From Streptomyces carpinensis (GTDB lineage Bacteria; Actinomycetota; Actinomycetes; Streptomycetales; Streptomycetaceae), in assembly GCF_002154505.1 (NCBI RefSeq), contig NZ_MUBM01000205.1, forward strand, positions 1-64,000: a stretch of 64,000 bases of DNA, written 5' to 3'. The notes below the pieces were generated by a model, which saw nothing but the letters and a program-made list of their open reading frames with translations, had not been told where the DNA came from and ran no database searches. Shown piece by piece: positions 9,954 to 19,057 of this stretch. A program made the position numbers and the translations under genes. How positions within the stretch are numbered: position 1 is the first letter of the stretch; every line of letters starts with the position of its first letter.

Positions 9954-10639
9954 GCGAGGAGGCCGGCAAGAAGCCCGCACGGGTGGTGGTGGCGGACGAC
10001 CAGACCGTTGTCCGGGAGGGCATCGTGATGCTGCTGGGGCTGCTGCCGGGGATCGAGGTCGTGGGGTCCGCGGCCGACGGGGACGAGGCGGTGGAGCTCG
10101 TCGCGGAACTCGCTCCCGACGTGGTCCTGATGGACCTGCGCATGCCTCGGTGCGACGGTGTGGAGGCCACCCGGCGGATCCGGTCGGAACACCCTGGGAC
10201 ACAGGTGGTGGTCCTGACGACCTACGCGGACGACGAGTCGCTGTTTCCGGCCCTCCGGGCGGGAGCACGCGGGTATCTCACCAAGGACGCGGGAGGTGAC
10301 GAGATCGTCCGGGCCGTGGAGAGCGTGCTGTCCGGTGACGCGGGACTGTCGCCCAGCATCCAACGGCGGCTGCTGGAGCGGCTGTCCGAGCCGGAGCCCG
10401 CGCCCCGCCCGACCGCCGCCCCCGAGGCGCCGGACGGACTCACCGCGCGCGAGTGCGAGGTGCTGGTGCTGATCGCCGAGGGCCTGACCAACCAAGAGAT
10501 CGCCCGCCGGCTGCACGTCTCCACCGCGACGGTGAAGACCCACATCAACAACCTCTTCGCCAAGACCGGCCTCAAGGACCGGGCGCAGGCGGTGCGTTAC
10601 GCCTACGCGAACGGGCTGGTGCGGCCGCCGACGAGGTGA
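9950..10639 (+). CDS. LuxR/NarL-family response regulator
   Basis: 229 residues, GTG start overlapping the kinase stop. The receiver domain has the acidic ADDQ pair, phospho-acceptor Asp62 (VVLMDLRMP) and the switch Thr and Lys (LTTY, LTKDAG). A Pro/Ala linker at ~145-160 leads to the GerE-type HTH (LTARECEVLVLIAEGLTNQE onward, ~165-220). It forms a cognate pair with the upstream kinase. Targets are unknown; the palindrome at 8133-8150 is a candidate. Confidence 0.9.
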   Translation: MSEEAGKKPARVVVADDQTVVREGIVMLLGLLPGIEVVGSAADGDEAVELVAELAPDVVLMDLRMPRCDGVEATRRIRSEHPGTQVVVLTTYADDESLFPALRAGARGYLTKDAGGDEIVRAVESVLSGDAGLSPSIQRRLLERLSEPEPAPRPTAAPEAPDGLTARECEVLVLIAEGLTNQEIARRLHVSTATVKTHINNLFAKTGLKDRAQAVRYAYANGLVRPPTR

Positions 10640-10708
10640 ATCACCTGATGGGGTGAAGAGCGCGGAGAAGCGAAGTCCGGGGTCTTCCCGTTCTGTCCAT
10701 CCTGGGGC

Positions 10709-11266
10709 ATGCAGCCAAGCAACAGCCGTCCCCACGGGGGCGGAGGCGGTCCCGAGAACACGTCGGGCCACCACGACGGGCAGGACCCGGCACCCGAGGA
10801 CATGAGGTACCGCGACCCCTGGTACGACGCACTGGCGTCCGGGTGGGGCGAGGGGGACGGTACCGGCCTCCCCGTCGCACCGGTGCCGGCGGCACGCCGG
10901 GAGGGGCAGATCGGGCGGGGCGCCGACGGGGCGGGAGAGGTGTACCTGGAGGTGCAGCGCAGCGCGGCGTTCCAGGAGGTGCGCAGCCGCTACCGGAGGT
11001 TCGTGGTGCCGGCGGTGGCGGTCTTCTTCGTCTGGTACCTGGTGTACGTCGTGGCCGCGACCACCGCCCCGGGGTTCATGGCGCGGCCGGTGGCGGGGGC
11101 GGTGAACGTGGCGATGCTCGCCGGGCTGGGTCAGTTCCTCACCACCTTCCTCTTCGCCTGGTCCTACGCGCGGCACGCGCGGCTGCGCCGGGACCGGGCC
11201 GCGCTGGAACTGCGCTGGGACACCCAGGAACTGACGCGGGGCGCCGCCGGAGGCGGTGCGTCGTGA
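10709..11266 (+). CDS. DUF485 membrane protein, symporter partner
   Basis: 185 residues. A long Gly/Pro/acidic N-terminus (~75 residues) precedes a DUF485 core: an amphipathic stretch (FQEVRSRYRRFVVP), then two transmembrane helices (~103-122 and ~132-152) and a basic tail. DUF485 proteins accompany ActP-type sodium/solute symporters (yjcH-actP in E. coli). The 4-base overlap with the symporter gene supports the same role. The ribosome-binding site is weak. Confidence 0.85.
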   Translation: MQPSNSRPHGGGGGPENTSGHHDGQDPAPEDMRYRDPWYDALASGWGEGDGTGLPVAPVPAARREGQIGRGADGAGEVYLEVQRSAAFQEVRSRYRRFVVPAVAVFFVWYLVYVVAATTAPGFMARPVAGAVNVAMLAGLGQFLTTFLFAWSYARHARLRRDRAALELRWDTQELTRGAAGGGAS

Positions 11267-12855
11267 CCGGTGACCATCAGACCCTGGCGCTGCTGCTGTT
11301 CAGCGTGTTCGTCGCCGTCACGCTGGCCATCACCACCTGGGTGAGCCGCCACCGGCACGGTTCGGCGGAGGAGTTCTATGCGGGCGGGCGGCTGTTCACA
11401 CCCATGGAGAACGGTTTTGCCATCGCGGGCGACTACGCCTCGGCCGCCTCCTTCCTCGGCGTCCCCGGGCTGATCGCCCTGTTCGGCTACGACGGGGTGT
11501 TGTACGTGGTGGGCTTTCTCGTGGGCTGGCTGGTGGTGCTGTTCCTCGTCGCGGAACTCGTCCGCAACTGCGGCCGGTTCACGCTCGCCGACGTGGTCGC
11601 GGCACGGATGAGCGAACGGCCGGTGCGGATCGCGGCGGGAACCTCCTCGGTCACCGTGTCCGTTCTGTATCTGGTGGCGCAGATGGTGGGCGCGGGCAGC
11701 CTGGTGGCCCTGCTCCTCGGACGGTCGGGCGGGGCGGCGCAGGCCTGGACGGTCATCGGTGTCGGCGCGCTGATGGTGATCTACGTCTCGTTGGGAGGGA
11801 TGCGGGCCACGACGTGGATCCAGATCGTCAAGGCGGTCGTACTGCTGGGCGGCACCGTCGTGCTGACCGTGCTCGTCATGGCCCGCTTCCACGGCGACCT
11901 GGACCGGCTGCTGCTCGCCGCGGCCGGGCGCAGCGGCCACGCGGACGCCTTCCTGGCGCCGGGACTGAAGTACGGCGGGGACTGGACGGCCCGCCTGGAC
12001 TTCATCAGTCTCGGGCTCGCGCTCGTGCTCGGCACGGGCGGGCTGCCGCACATCCTGTCCCGCTTCTACACCGTGCCGACCGCGCGGGCAGCGCGTCGTT
12101 CGGCGATCTGGTCCATCGGGCTCATCGGCGGCTTCTACCTGATGGCGATCGTCCTCGGGTTCGGCGCGGCGGCGATCGTCGGACCGGAGGCCGTACGAGG
12201 GTCGAACGCGGCAGGGAACACGGCGATTCCGCTGCTGGCCCTGAAGCTGGGGGGCGGCGCGGACTCCACGGGTGGCACGATCCTGTTCGCGGTGGTGGCG
12301 GCCGTCGCCTTCGCCACCATCCTCGCGGTGGTCGCCGGGATCACGCTCGCCTCCTCTGCGTCCGTGGCCCACGACCTGTACGCGTCGCTGCGACGCCGCA
12401 GCGGCCGGCAGCGCAGCGAGGTCGCCGTGGCGCGGGTCGCGGCCGTCGGCATCGGGGTGGTCGCCATCGCCCTCGGACTGCTCGCCCGCGACCTGAACGT
12501 CGCGTTCCTGGTGGGTCTCGCCTTCGCCGTCGCGGCCTCCGCGAACCTGCCGGTGCTGCTGTACTCGCTGTTCTGGCACCGTTTCACGACCCGTGGCGCG
12601 GTGTGGGCCGTGTACGGCGGGCTGATTCCGGCCCTGGGGCTGGTCGTGCTCTCGCCAGTGGTCTCCGGCAGTCCCGACTCGCTGTTCCCGGGCGTCGACT
12701 TCCAGTACTTCCCGCTGCAGAACCCCGGGATCGTCTCGGTTCCGCTGGGCTTTGTCGCCGGCTGGCTCGGCACCGTCACCTCCACCGAGCCGCCGGACGA
12801 GGCCAAACACGCGGAGACGGAGGTCCGGTCGCTGACGGGAGCGGGCGCCGTGTAG
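11263..12855 (+). CDS. Sodium/solute symporter, ActP-like (SSS family)
   Basis: 530 residues, GTG start overlapping the DUF485 gene. At least twelve hydrophobic helices run from residue 8 to ~510. SSS-family features include EEFYAGGRLFTPMENGFAIAG near the N-terminus, DYASAASFLG, and the TGGLPHILSRFYTVP segment typical of the acetate/pyruvate/propionate branch. It most likely imports a short-chain carboxylate with Na+. The neighbouring DcuS/CitB-type regulators (13-19 kb) also belong to organic-acid-sensing families, but a direct link is inference. Confidence 0.88.
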   Translation: MTGDHQTLALLLFSVFVAVTLAITTWVSRHRHGSAEEFYAGGRLFTPMENGFAIAGDYASAASFLGVPGLIALFGYDGVLYVVGFLVGWLVVLFLVAELVRNCGRFTLADVVAARMSERPVRIAAGTSSVTVSVLYLVAQMVGAGSLVALLLGRSGGAAQAWTVIGVGALMVIYVSLGGMRATTWIQIVKAVVLLGGTVVLTVLVMARFHGDLDRLLLAAAGRSGHADAFLAPGLKYGGDWTARLDFISLGLALVLGTGGLPHILSRFYTVPTARAARRSAIWSIGLIGGFYLMAIVLGFGAAAIVGPEAVRGSNAAGNTAIPLLALKLGGGADSTGGTILFAVVAAVAFATILAVVAGITLASSASVAHDLYASLRRRSGRQRSEVAVARVAAVGIGVVAIALGLLARDLNVAFLVGLAFAVAASANLPVLLYSLFWHRFTTRGAVWAVYGGLIPALGLVVLSPVVSGSPDSLFPGVDFQYFPLQNPGIVSVPLGFVAGWLGTVTSTEPPDEAKHAETEVRSLTGAGAV

Positions 12856-12921
12856 GGCCGACCGGCCCCGACGAACCGCCGAGCCCGCAGCAGTCGTACC
12901 ACCGCGGACGGGGAAACGTGT

Positions 12922-13614
12922 CTACGGCGCCACCCATGCGTACCGGTGCTCCGGGCGCCCGGTGTCGCCGTACTTCAGCGACAGGCGCAGGCGGCCGGCC
13001 TGTTCCAGGTGACGGAGGTAGCGCTGGGCGGTGGAGCGGCTCAGGCCGGTCCGGGCGGCCACCTCGTGGGCCGACAGGGGCTGGTCGGCGCGGTGCAGGA
13101 CACCGCAGATGAGGTCCGTGGTGGGCTCCGAGTGGCCGCTGGGCAGTCCGGGAGAGGAAGGCGCGGGCGTGGTGCGCAGCGCGCCGAATATCCGGTCCAC
13201 CTGCTCCTGTCCGGCCACCCCGTGCCCGCCGACGCGGTCGACGGTGCGGCGCAGCGCGGCGTAGGACTCCAGGCGGGTGCGCAGCGCCGCGAAGGTGAAG
13301 GGCTTGACCAGGTAGTGCAGTGCGCCCAGACGCATCGCCTGCTGCACCGTCGCCACGTCGCCGGCCGCCGTGATCATGATGACGTCCGTGCCCAGGCCCT
13401 GCTCACGCATGCGGTGGACGAGTTCCAGCCCCGTACGGTCGGGCAGATAGTGGTCGAGCAGGACCAGGTCGATACCGCCGCGCTGCACGGCGGTCAGTGC
13501 CTGCGCGGCACTGTGCGCGCGGGCGGTCACCCGGAAGCCGGGAACCTTTCCCACGTACTTGGCGTTGATCTCGGCGACACGGAAGTCGTCGTCGACCACC
13601 AGGACGTCAATCAT
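12922..13614 (-). CDS. CitB/DcuR-type response regulator, copy 1
   Basis: 230 residues. I chose the ATG at 13614 (MIDVLVVDDD) with AGAGG upstream; a longer frame adds a non-receiver leader. The receiver has acidic DDD at 8-10, phospho-acceptor Asp54 (LVLLDHYLP), and Thr/Lys switch residues (MITAAGD, LVKPF). The C-terminal HTH (SAHEVAARTGLSRSTAQRYL) is typical of the citrate/malate-type family. It closely resembles the regulator at 16638-17318, with near-identical C-termini (LKYGDxGRPEHRYxW). It is divergent from the ABC importer genes across a 161-base spacer and has no adjacent kinase of its own. Confidence 0.9.
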   Translation of the reverse strand: MIDVLVVDDDFRVAEINAKYVGKVPGFRVTARAHSAAQALTAVQRGGIDLVLLDHYLPDRTGLELVHRMREQGLGTDVIMITAAGDVATVQQAMRLGALHYLVKPFTFAALRTRLESYAALRRTVDRVGGHGVAGQEQVDRIFGALRTTPAPSSPGLPSGHSEPTTDLICGVLHRADQPLSAHEVAARTGLSRSTAQRYLRHLEQAGRLRLSLKYGDTGRPEHRYAWVAP

Positions 13615-13677
13615 CGGGCCTCTTTCTCCCAAGGCCAGGCGAGCGTTAAGCCCGTGTTTCGGCTCCGTTGTTGTAGC

Positions 13678-13715
13678 GCGAGCAAAACGAGCACAACAGA
13701 TGCTTGCGAGCAAAA
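13678..13715. repeat. Direct repeats in the regulator/ABC-importer spacer
   Basis: GCGAGCAAAA occurs at 13678-13687 and again at 13706-13715, 28 bases apart, in a relatively AT-rich spacer between the divergent regulator and importer operon. The spacing puts both on nearly the same DNA face (not quite three turns). They are candidate binding sites for one or both CitB-type regulators. Confidence 0.5.
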
Positions 13716-13775
13716 GAACGGCTTGCGCCCAGAAGACTGCTGCTGTGGCAGGGACCACACCTACCGTCCCGGGCC

Positions 13776-14591
13776 ATGAGCACAGACACCAGCCCCGCCA
13801 TCGAGCTACGGGGCGCGAGCAAGACTTTCAGGACCCCGTCCGGGGGCCTGCACACCGCTGTGAAGGATCTGGACCTCACCGTTCGGCGGGGTGAGTTCGT
13901 GGCCGTGGTCGGCCCCACCGGTTGCGGCAAGTCGACCACGCTGACCCTGGTCAGTGGCCTCGAGGAGCCCACGCAGGGCGATGTGCTGGTGGCCGGCGAG
14001 CCGGTTCAGGGCGTCGGCGGCAGGGTCGGCTTCGTCTTCCAGCAGGACGCGACCTTCCCCTGGCGTACCGTGCTGTCCAACGTGATGGCCGGACCGCGCT
14101 TCCGCGGCGTACCCAAGGCGGAGGCGAAGGAGAAGGCGCGCGCATGGCTGGCCCGGGTCGGGCTCGCCGCCTTCGAGGACCGCTACCCGCACCAGCTCTC
14201 CGGCGGCCAGCGCAAGCGCGTCGCCCTTGCCGCCACCTTTGTCAACGACCCCGAGATCCTGCTGATGGACGAGCCGTTCTCGGCGCTCGACGTGCAGACC
14301 CGGGCGCTGATGTCGGACGAGCTCCTGGAGCTGTGGGAGGGGACGGGCGCCTCGGTCGTGTTCGTCACCCACGACCTGGAGGAGGCCATCGCGCTGGCCG
14401 ACAAGGTCGTCGTGATGACCGCCGGCCCCGCGACCGTCAAGCAGGTCTTCGACATCGGCCTGCCCCGTCCGCGCAAGGTCGAGCAGGTGCGCCTGCAGTC
14501 GGAGTTCATCGACATCTACCGCGAGATCTGGGAGTCCCTCGGCGAAGAGGTCCGCATCACCCGCGAGAGGGGTGCCGCCAATGTCGCCTGA
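13776..14591 (+). CDS. ABC importer ATP-binding protein (NitT/TauT type)
   Basis: 271 residues. The ATG at 13776 gives the natural start (MSTDTSPAIELRGASKTF), but the Shine-Dalgarno is poor. The nucleotide-binding domain is complete: Walker A GPTGCGKST (~45-53), Q-loop VFQQDATFPWRTV, signature LSGGQRKRVALA, Walker B ILLMDEPFSALD and the switch His (VTHDLEEA). QQDATFPWRTV and the FSALD/DLEEA segments are typical of the nitrate/sulfonate/taurine/thiamine-precursor importer family. It overlaps the permease start by 11 bases. Confidence 0.92.
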   Translation: MSTDTSPAIELRGASKTFRTPSGGLHTAVKDLDLTVRRGEFVAVVGPTGCGKSTTLTLVSGLEEPTQGDVLVAGEPVQGVGGRVGFVFQQDATFPWRTVLSNVMAGPRFRGVPKAEAKEKARAWLARVGLAAFEDRYPHQLSGGQRKRVALAATFVNDPEILLMDEPFSALDVQTRALMSDELLELWEGTGASVVFVTHDLEEAIALADKVVVMTAGPATVKQVFDIGLPRPRKVEQVRLQSEFIDIYREIWESLGEEVRITRERGAANVA

Positions 14592-15444
14592 GGTCCTCAG
14601 CACACCGGTCGCCGAGACGGCGAAGACCCCGGACCGCGCGCTCTCCCGGGCCCAGGCCGCCCGCAGACGCAAGGTCGTCATCACCTCCGCCCGCGTCCTG
14701 CTGCTGGTGGCCGTGCTCGGCCTGTGGGAGGTGCTCTCCCGGGCCAAGGTCATCGACCCGTTCAACTTCTCGATGCCCTCGCAGATATGGGACCAGATCT
14801 GGACCTGGATCACCCACGGCACCGCGCTCGGCTCGCTGGGCGAACAGATCTGGTACACGCTCTACGAGGCGCTGCTCGGCTGGGTCGTCGGTGTCGTGGC
14901 AGGTGTGGTCCTCGGTATCGCGCTGGGTCGCGTCGCGTTCCTCGCCGATATCCTCGGTCCTTACATCAAGGTGCTCAACTCCATACCGAGGATCGTGCTC
15001 GCCCCGATCTTCGTGATCTGGTTCGGGCTCGGCCCGGCCTCCAAGGTCGCCTCCGCCGTGGTCCTCGTCTTCTTCCCGGTGTTCTTCAACGCCTTCCAGG
15101 GCGCCCGCGAGGTCGACCGCAATCTGGTGGCCAACGCCCGGATCCTGGGTGCGAGCGACCGCAGGGTCACGCTCCAGGTGGTCATCCCGTCCGCGACCTC
15201 GTGGATCTTCACCAGCCTCCACGTGAGCTTCGGCTTCGCCCTCATCGGTGCGATCGTCGGCGAGTACATCGGCGCGACCCGGGGCATCGGCCTGCTCGTC
15301 GCGCAGTCCCAGGGCACGTTCAACGCCGCCGGTGTGTACGCCGCGATGGTCATCCTCGCCGCGGTCGCGCTCGTCGCCGAGGGCCTGCTCACCTTCGCCG
15401 AGCGGCGCATCTTCCGCTGGAAGCCCGCGGATTCCGAGCACTGA
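14581..15444 (+). CDS. ABC importer permease (NitT/TauT type)
   Basis: 287 residues from the ATG at 14581, with GAGAGG at 14565-14570. A GTG nine bases earlier sits too close to that site. A cytoplasmic N-terminus of ~35 residues is followed by six or so transmembrane helices. The coupling EAA-like loop reads EVDRNLVANARILGASDRRV. The overall form is the SsuC/TauC/NrtB family, one membrane half that should work as a homodimer with the ATPase and the lipoprotein. Confidence 0.92.
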   Translation: MSPEVLSTPVAETAKTPDRALSRAQAARRRKVVITSARVLLLVAVLGLWEVLSRAKVIDPFNFSMPSQIWDQIWTWITHGTALGSLGEQIWYTLYEALLGWVVGVVAGVVLGIALGRVAFLADILGPYIKVLNSIPRIVLAPIFVIWFGLGPASKVASAVVLVFFPVFFNAFQGAREVDRNLVANARILGASDRRVTLQVVIPSATSWIFTSLHVSFGFALIGAIVGEYIGATRGIGLLVAQSQGTFNAAGVYAAMVILAAVALVAEGLLTFAERRIFRWKPADSEH

Positions 15445-15523
15445 CCCTCACCACTGCCGTATCACCGCTTCTTCGTAGTTCTTCTTCTCCCGCACCGCCC
15501 TCTCACAAGGACGTGAAACCGCC

Positions 15524-16585
15524 ATGCGCAAGTCCGCCAGATTCGCCGCCTCGGCCGTCGCCGGTCTGCTCGCCCTGTCCTCCCTCACCGCCTGCGCCAA
15601 CGACGCGGCCAGCTCGACCGCGAACAGCGGCGGTGGCGGGGGCGGCGGCAAGGGCGAGCACGTCAAGATCATGGTCGGTGGCCTGGACAAGGTCATCTAC
15701 ATGCCGGCGATGCTCACCCAGCGCCTCGGCTACTTCTCCGCGGAAGGCCTCAATGTCGAGCTGCTGAGCGAGCCCGCCGGTGTCCAGGCCGAGACCGCGC
15801 TCGTCTCCGGCCAGGTGCAGGGCGCCGTCGGCTTCTACGACCACACGCTCGACCTGCAGGTCAAGGGCAAGAACGTCGAGTCCGTGGTCCAGTTCTCGCA
15901 CGCCCCCGGCGAGGTGGAGGTCGTCTCCAGCAAGGCGGCCGGCAAGATCGGTTCATCGAAGGACTTCAAGGGCAAGAAGCTCGGCGTCACCGGCCTCGGC
16001 TCCTCGACCGACTTCCTCACGAAGTACCTCGCGGTCAAGAACGGTGTGAACGTCAACGAGTTCTCGCCGGTCGCCGTCGGGGCCGGACCGACCTTCATCT
16101 CCGCCCTCCAGAAGGGCTCCATCGACGCCGGTATGACGACCGACCCGACCGTCGCGACGATCCTGGACAAGAAGGCCGGCAAGATCCTCCTCGACATGCG
16201 GACCCCGGAGGGTTCGCAGGCGGCGCTCGGCGGCCCGTACCCGTCGTCGAGCCTGTACATGCAGACCGACTGGGTCAACGGTCACAAGGACACCGTCCAG
16301 AAGCTGGCCAACGCGTTCGTCAAGACGCTCAAGTGGATGTCCACCCACAGCGCCTCCGAGATCGCCGCCAAGATGCCCGCCGACTACTCCCAGGGCAACA
16401 AGGCGCTCTACGCCGAGGCGATCAAGAGCACGCTGCCGATGTTCACCAAGGACGGCGTCATGCCGGCCGACGGTCCCGCAACCGTTGAGAAGGTCCTCAA
16501 GGCGTTCAACCCCAACATCAAGAACGCCAAGGTGGACCTGAGCAAGACCTTCACCACCGAGTTCGTCGAGAAGGCCACCGGCTGA
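15524..16585 (+). CDS. ABC importer substrate-binding lipoprotein (NMT1/SsuA type)
   Basis: 353 residues. The signal peptide ends in lipobox LTAC with Cys24 as the lipidated residue, then a Ser/Gly-rich tether (a run of seven Gly). The NMT1/SsuA-like fold follows: LGYFSAEGLNVEL, an AVGFYDHTLDLQ segment and a LGVTGLGSSTDF loop. The ligand may be a sulfonate, nitrate, pyrimidine/thiamine precursor or aromatic acid; sequence alone does not decide. The organic-acid-type regulators around it favour an acid ligand (inference). AAGGA lies upstream. Confidence 0.9.
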   Translation: MRKSARFAASAVAGLLALSSLTACANDAASSTANSGGGGGGGKGEHVKIMVGGLDKVIYMPAMLTQRLGYFSAEGLNVELLSEPAGVQAETALVSGQVQGAVGFYDHTLDLQVKGKNVESVVQFSHAPGEVEVVSSKAAGKIGSSKDFKGKKLGVTGLGSSTDFLTKYLAVKNGVNVNEFSPVAVGAGPTFISALQKGSIDAGMTTDPTVATILDKKAGKILLDMRTPEGSQAALGGPYPSSSLYMQTDWVNGHKDTVQKLANAFVKTLKWMSTHSASEIAAKMPADYSQGNKALYAEAIKSTLPMFTKDGVMPADGPATVEKVLKAFNPNIKNAKVDLSKTFTTEFVEKATG

Positions 16586-16603
16586 CATCCGTATGCACAG
16601 GGG

Positions 16604-16637
16604 GACACGGTCTCGTCCCCCGCCCCCGAGCCGTGTC
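16604..16637. terminator. Terminator between importer operon and regulator 2
   Basis: GACACGG (16604-16610) pairs with CCGTGTC (16631-16637). A smaller GGGGA/TCCCC hairpin can form within. The genes on either side are convergent. Confidence 0.6.
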
Positions 16638-17318
16638 TCAGACGCGGGTCGCCCACACGTAACGGTGTTCCGGGCGGCCCGCGTCGCCGTACTTCAGGGT
16701 CAGCCTGGCCCGCCCCGTGCGCTCCAGCAGCTTGAGGTAGCGCTGGGCGGTCTGCCGGCTCACCCCGGTCCGGTCGGCGATCTCCTGGGCCGACAGGGGG
16801 CCCTCGGCCGTCATCAGCGACTGGCGGACGAGTTCGGCGGTGGTGGGGGAGTGCCCCTTGGGCAGCCCGGGATCGGCCGGGGCGGACAGGGCCCCGAAGA
16901 TCCGGTCCACCTCGGCCTGTTCCGCCTCGCCACCGCCGTCCAGCGTGCGGCGCAGCTCCGCATAGGCCTCCAGCTTGACCCGCAGGCCCGCGAAGCCGAA
17001 CGGCTTGACCAGGTACTGCAGCGCCCCGTGCCGCATCGCGGCCTGGACGGTCGCCACGTCCCGCGCCGCCGTCACCATGATCACGTCGGTCTGGTGGCCG
17101 CGCCGACGCATCTCCCGCACGACCGTCAGACCCGTCTCGTCGGGCAGGTAGTGGTCCATGAGGACCAGGTCCAGGCGCGGCAGCGTCTCCAGCCGGCGCA
17201 GCGCCTCGGCTGCGGTGTGCGCCTCGCCCGCGACGTGGAAGCCCGGCACCTTCTCGACATAGGCCGCGTTGACCCGGGCCACCCGGGCGTCGTCGTCCAC
17301 GACCAGGACCTCGATCAT
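16638..17318 (-). CDS. CitB/DcuR-type response regulator, copy 2
   Basis: 226 residues from the ATG at 17318 (MIEVLVVDDD). The receiver has phospho-acceptor Asp55 (LVLMDHYLP) and Lys in LVKPF; the C-terminal HTH is SAQEIADRTGVSRQTAQRYL. The start overlaps the sensor-kinase stop by four bases (ATGA), so this copy is the coupled partner of that kinase. It is a clear paralogue of the regulator at 12922-13614 and has the same orientation; the two bracket the ABC importer. Confidence 0.92.
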   Translation of the reverse strand: MIEVLVVDDDARVARVNAAYVEKVPGFHVAGEAHTAAEALRRLETLPRLDLVLMDHYLPDETGLTVVREMRRRGHQTDVIMVTAARDVATVQAAMRHGALQYLVKPFGFAGLRVKLEAYAELRRTLDGGGEAEQAEVDRIFGALSAPADPGLPKGHSPTTAELVRQSLMTAEGPLSAQEIADRTGVSRQTAQRYLKLLERTGRARLTLKYGDAGRPEHRYVWATRV

Positions 17319-19057
17319 CGCGACTCCTCCTCGGACGTCTCGAGGGCGGCGGTGAGAGAGGGCTGCAGCTCCGCGGATTCCAGGTCCGTGGTTCCCGGGT
17401 CCGCGGTTCCCGGGTCCGCCGGCGTGGGGTCCGCGGACGCGAGGTCCGGCTCGGCCAGCGCCTCGGGCAGCACGACGGTGAACTCCGCGCCGCCGCCGGG
17501 CGCCTCGCCCACCGTCGCCCGGCCTCCCTGCCGCTCGGCGAGCCTGCGCACCAGGGAGAGACCGATGCCGCGCTTGCCGTGTGCCGGCGGCTGCTTGGTG
17601 GACCACCCTTCCGTGAAGATCAGGTCCCGTTGGTCCGCCGGGATCCCCGGCCCCGTGTCGCGCACCCTGAGGACGGCGGTGCGTCCCTCGGCGCGCAGTT
17701 CGACCTCCACGCGCGCGTGCGGGGTCGCCGCCACCGCGTCGAGCGCGTTGTCGACCAGGTTGCCGACGACCGTCACCAGGCCCCGGGGATCGACCAGCCG
17801 GTCCGGCAGCCGGGTCCGGTCCGAGACCCACAGTGCGACCCCGCGCTCGGCCGCGACGGTCGCCTTGCCGACCAGCAGGGCGGCGATCAGCGGGTCCTGG
17901 ATCTTCTCGGTGACCTGTTCCGCGGTGGCTCGGTGGTCGCCGACGACCTCCCCGACGAACTCCACCGCGTCGTCGTACATCTCCAGCTCCAGCAGCCCGA
18001 GCAGCGTGTGCATGCGATTGGCGTGCTCGTGGTCCTGCGCGCGCAGCGCGTCGATCAGTCCGCGGGTGGAGTCCAGTTCCCGGCCCAACTGCTCCAGCTC
18101 GGTGCGGTCGCGCAGGGTGGCGACGGCGCCTCCGTCGTCGGTGGGCATGCGGTTGGCGACCAGGACGCGCTGCCCGCGCACGGTGAGCAGATCCGTGCCC
18201 GTCACCCGCCCGGCCAGCACGTCGGTCGTACGGCCCTCGCCGAGCGCCTCGTCGAGCGACCGGCCGACCGCCTCGTCACCGATGCCGAGCAGGCGCCGGG
18301 CCTCGTCGTTGAGCAGCCGGACACGGCCGTGGCGGTCGAGGGCCACGACGCCCTCCCGGATGCCGTGCAGCATCGCCTCCCGCTCGGCGAGCAGGGCCGC
18401 GATGTCCGAGAAGGCCAGGTCCCTCGTCTGCCGCTGGACCCGCCGGGAGATCAGCCAGGCGGCCAGCGCGCCGACCGCGAGGGCGCCACCGGCGTACGCG
18501 AGCAGCCCCGGTATGGCATCGATCAGTTTGGCGCGGACGCTGTCGTAGGCGATGCCCACCGAGACCGCGCCGATGATGCGGTGGTCGTCGTCGTACAGCG
18601 GCACCTTGCCCCGGGCCGAGCGGCCCAGGGTGCCGGTGTCGATCTGCATGACCTTCCTGCCCGCCAGTGCGGGAGTGGGGTCCGTCGAGACGGTCCGCCC
18701 GATCTGCTTCGGATCGGTGTGCGACCAGCGCACGCCCCGCACGTCCATCACCACGACGTACTCGGCGGAGGTCTCCTTGCGGATCCGCTCCGCCTCCTTC
18801 TGCACGGGGCCGCCGACGGTCGGCGCGGAGTTCTGCAGGTCGTGCGCGACCTGAGGGTTCTGTGCGGTGGTCTCGGCGATGGCGAGCGCGCGGCGCATCG
18901 CCTGGTCGTCCAGCTGATGGCTGAGCGGCGCGAGGAACAGCCCGGTCGCCAGGACCGCCACTCCAGCGGCGATCGCCAACTGCATCAGCAGCACCTGCGA
19001 GAACACCCGCCGTGGCAGGCCGAGGCGCAGGCGGCGCGCGGGGGGAGTGGGGCTCAT
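17315..19057 (-). CDS. DcuS/CitA-family sensor histidine kinase
   Basis: 580 residues from the ATG at 19057. An upstream in-frame ATG adds 18 residues, and neither start has a strong ribosome-binding site. There is a transmembrane helix at ~22-44, an extracytoplasmic PASp/sCache-like domain (~45-180, with YVVVMDVRGVRWSHTDP), a second helix at ~185-205, a cytoplasmic PAS domain (~220-325), and a DcuS-type phosphorylation box RAQDHEHANRMHTLLGL. The ATPase domain has N-box NLVDNALDAV and DTGPGIP. The C-terminal ~40 residues are a low-complexity Asp/Pro/Thr/Gly tail with DPGTADPGTTD repeats. It should sense a carboxylate and phosphorylate the coupled regulator. Confidence 0.9.
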   Translation of the reverse strand: MSPTPPARRLRLGLPRRVFSQVLLMQLAIAAGVAVLATGLFLAPLSHQLDDQAMRRALAIAETTAQNPQVAHDLQNSAPTVGGPVQKEAERIRKETSAEYVVVMDVRGVRWSHTDPKQIGRTVSTDPTPALAGRKVMQIDTGTLGRSARGKVPLYDDDHRIIGAVSVGIAYDSVRAKLIDAIPGLLAYAGGALAVGALAAWLISRRVQRQTRDLAFSDIAALLAEREAMLHGIREGVVALDRHGRVRLLNDEARRLLGIGDEAVGRSLDEALGEGRTTDVLAGRVTGTDLLTVRGQRVLVANRMPTDDGGAVATLRDRTELEQLGRELDSTRGLIDALRAQDHEHANRMHTLLGLLELEMYDDAVEFVGEVVGDHRATAEQVTEKIQDPLIAALLVGKATVAAERGVALWVSDRTRLPDRLVDPRGLVTVVGNLVDNALDAVAATPHARVEVELRAEGRTAVLRVRDTGPGIPADQRDLIFTEGWSTKQPPAHGKRGIGLSLVRRLAERQGGRATVGEAPGGGAEFTVVLPEALAEPDLASADPTPADPGTADPGTTDLESAELQPSLTAALETSEEESR

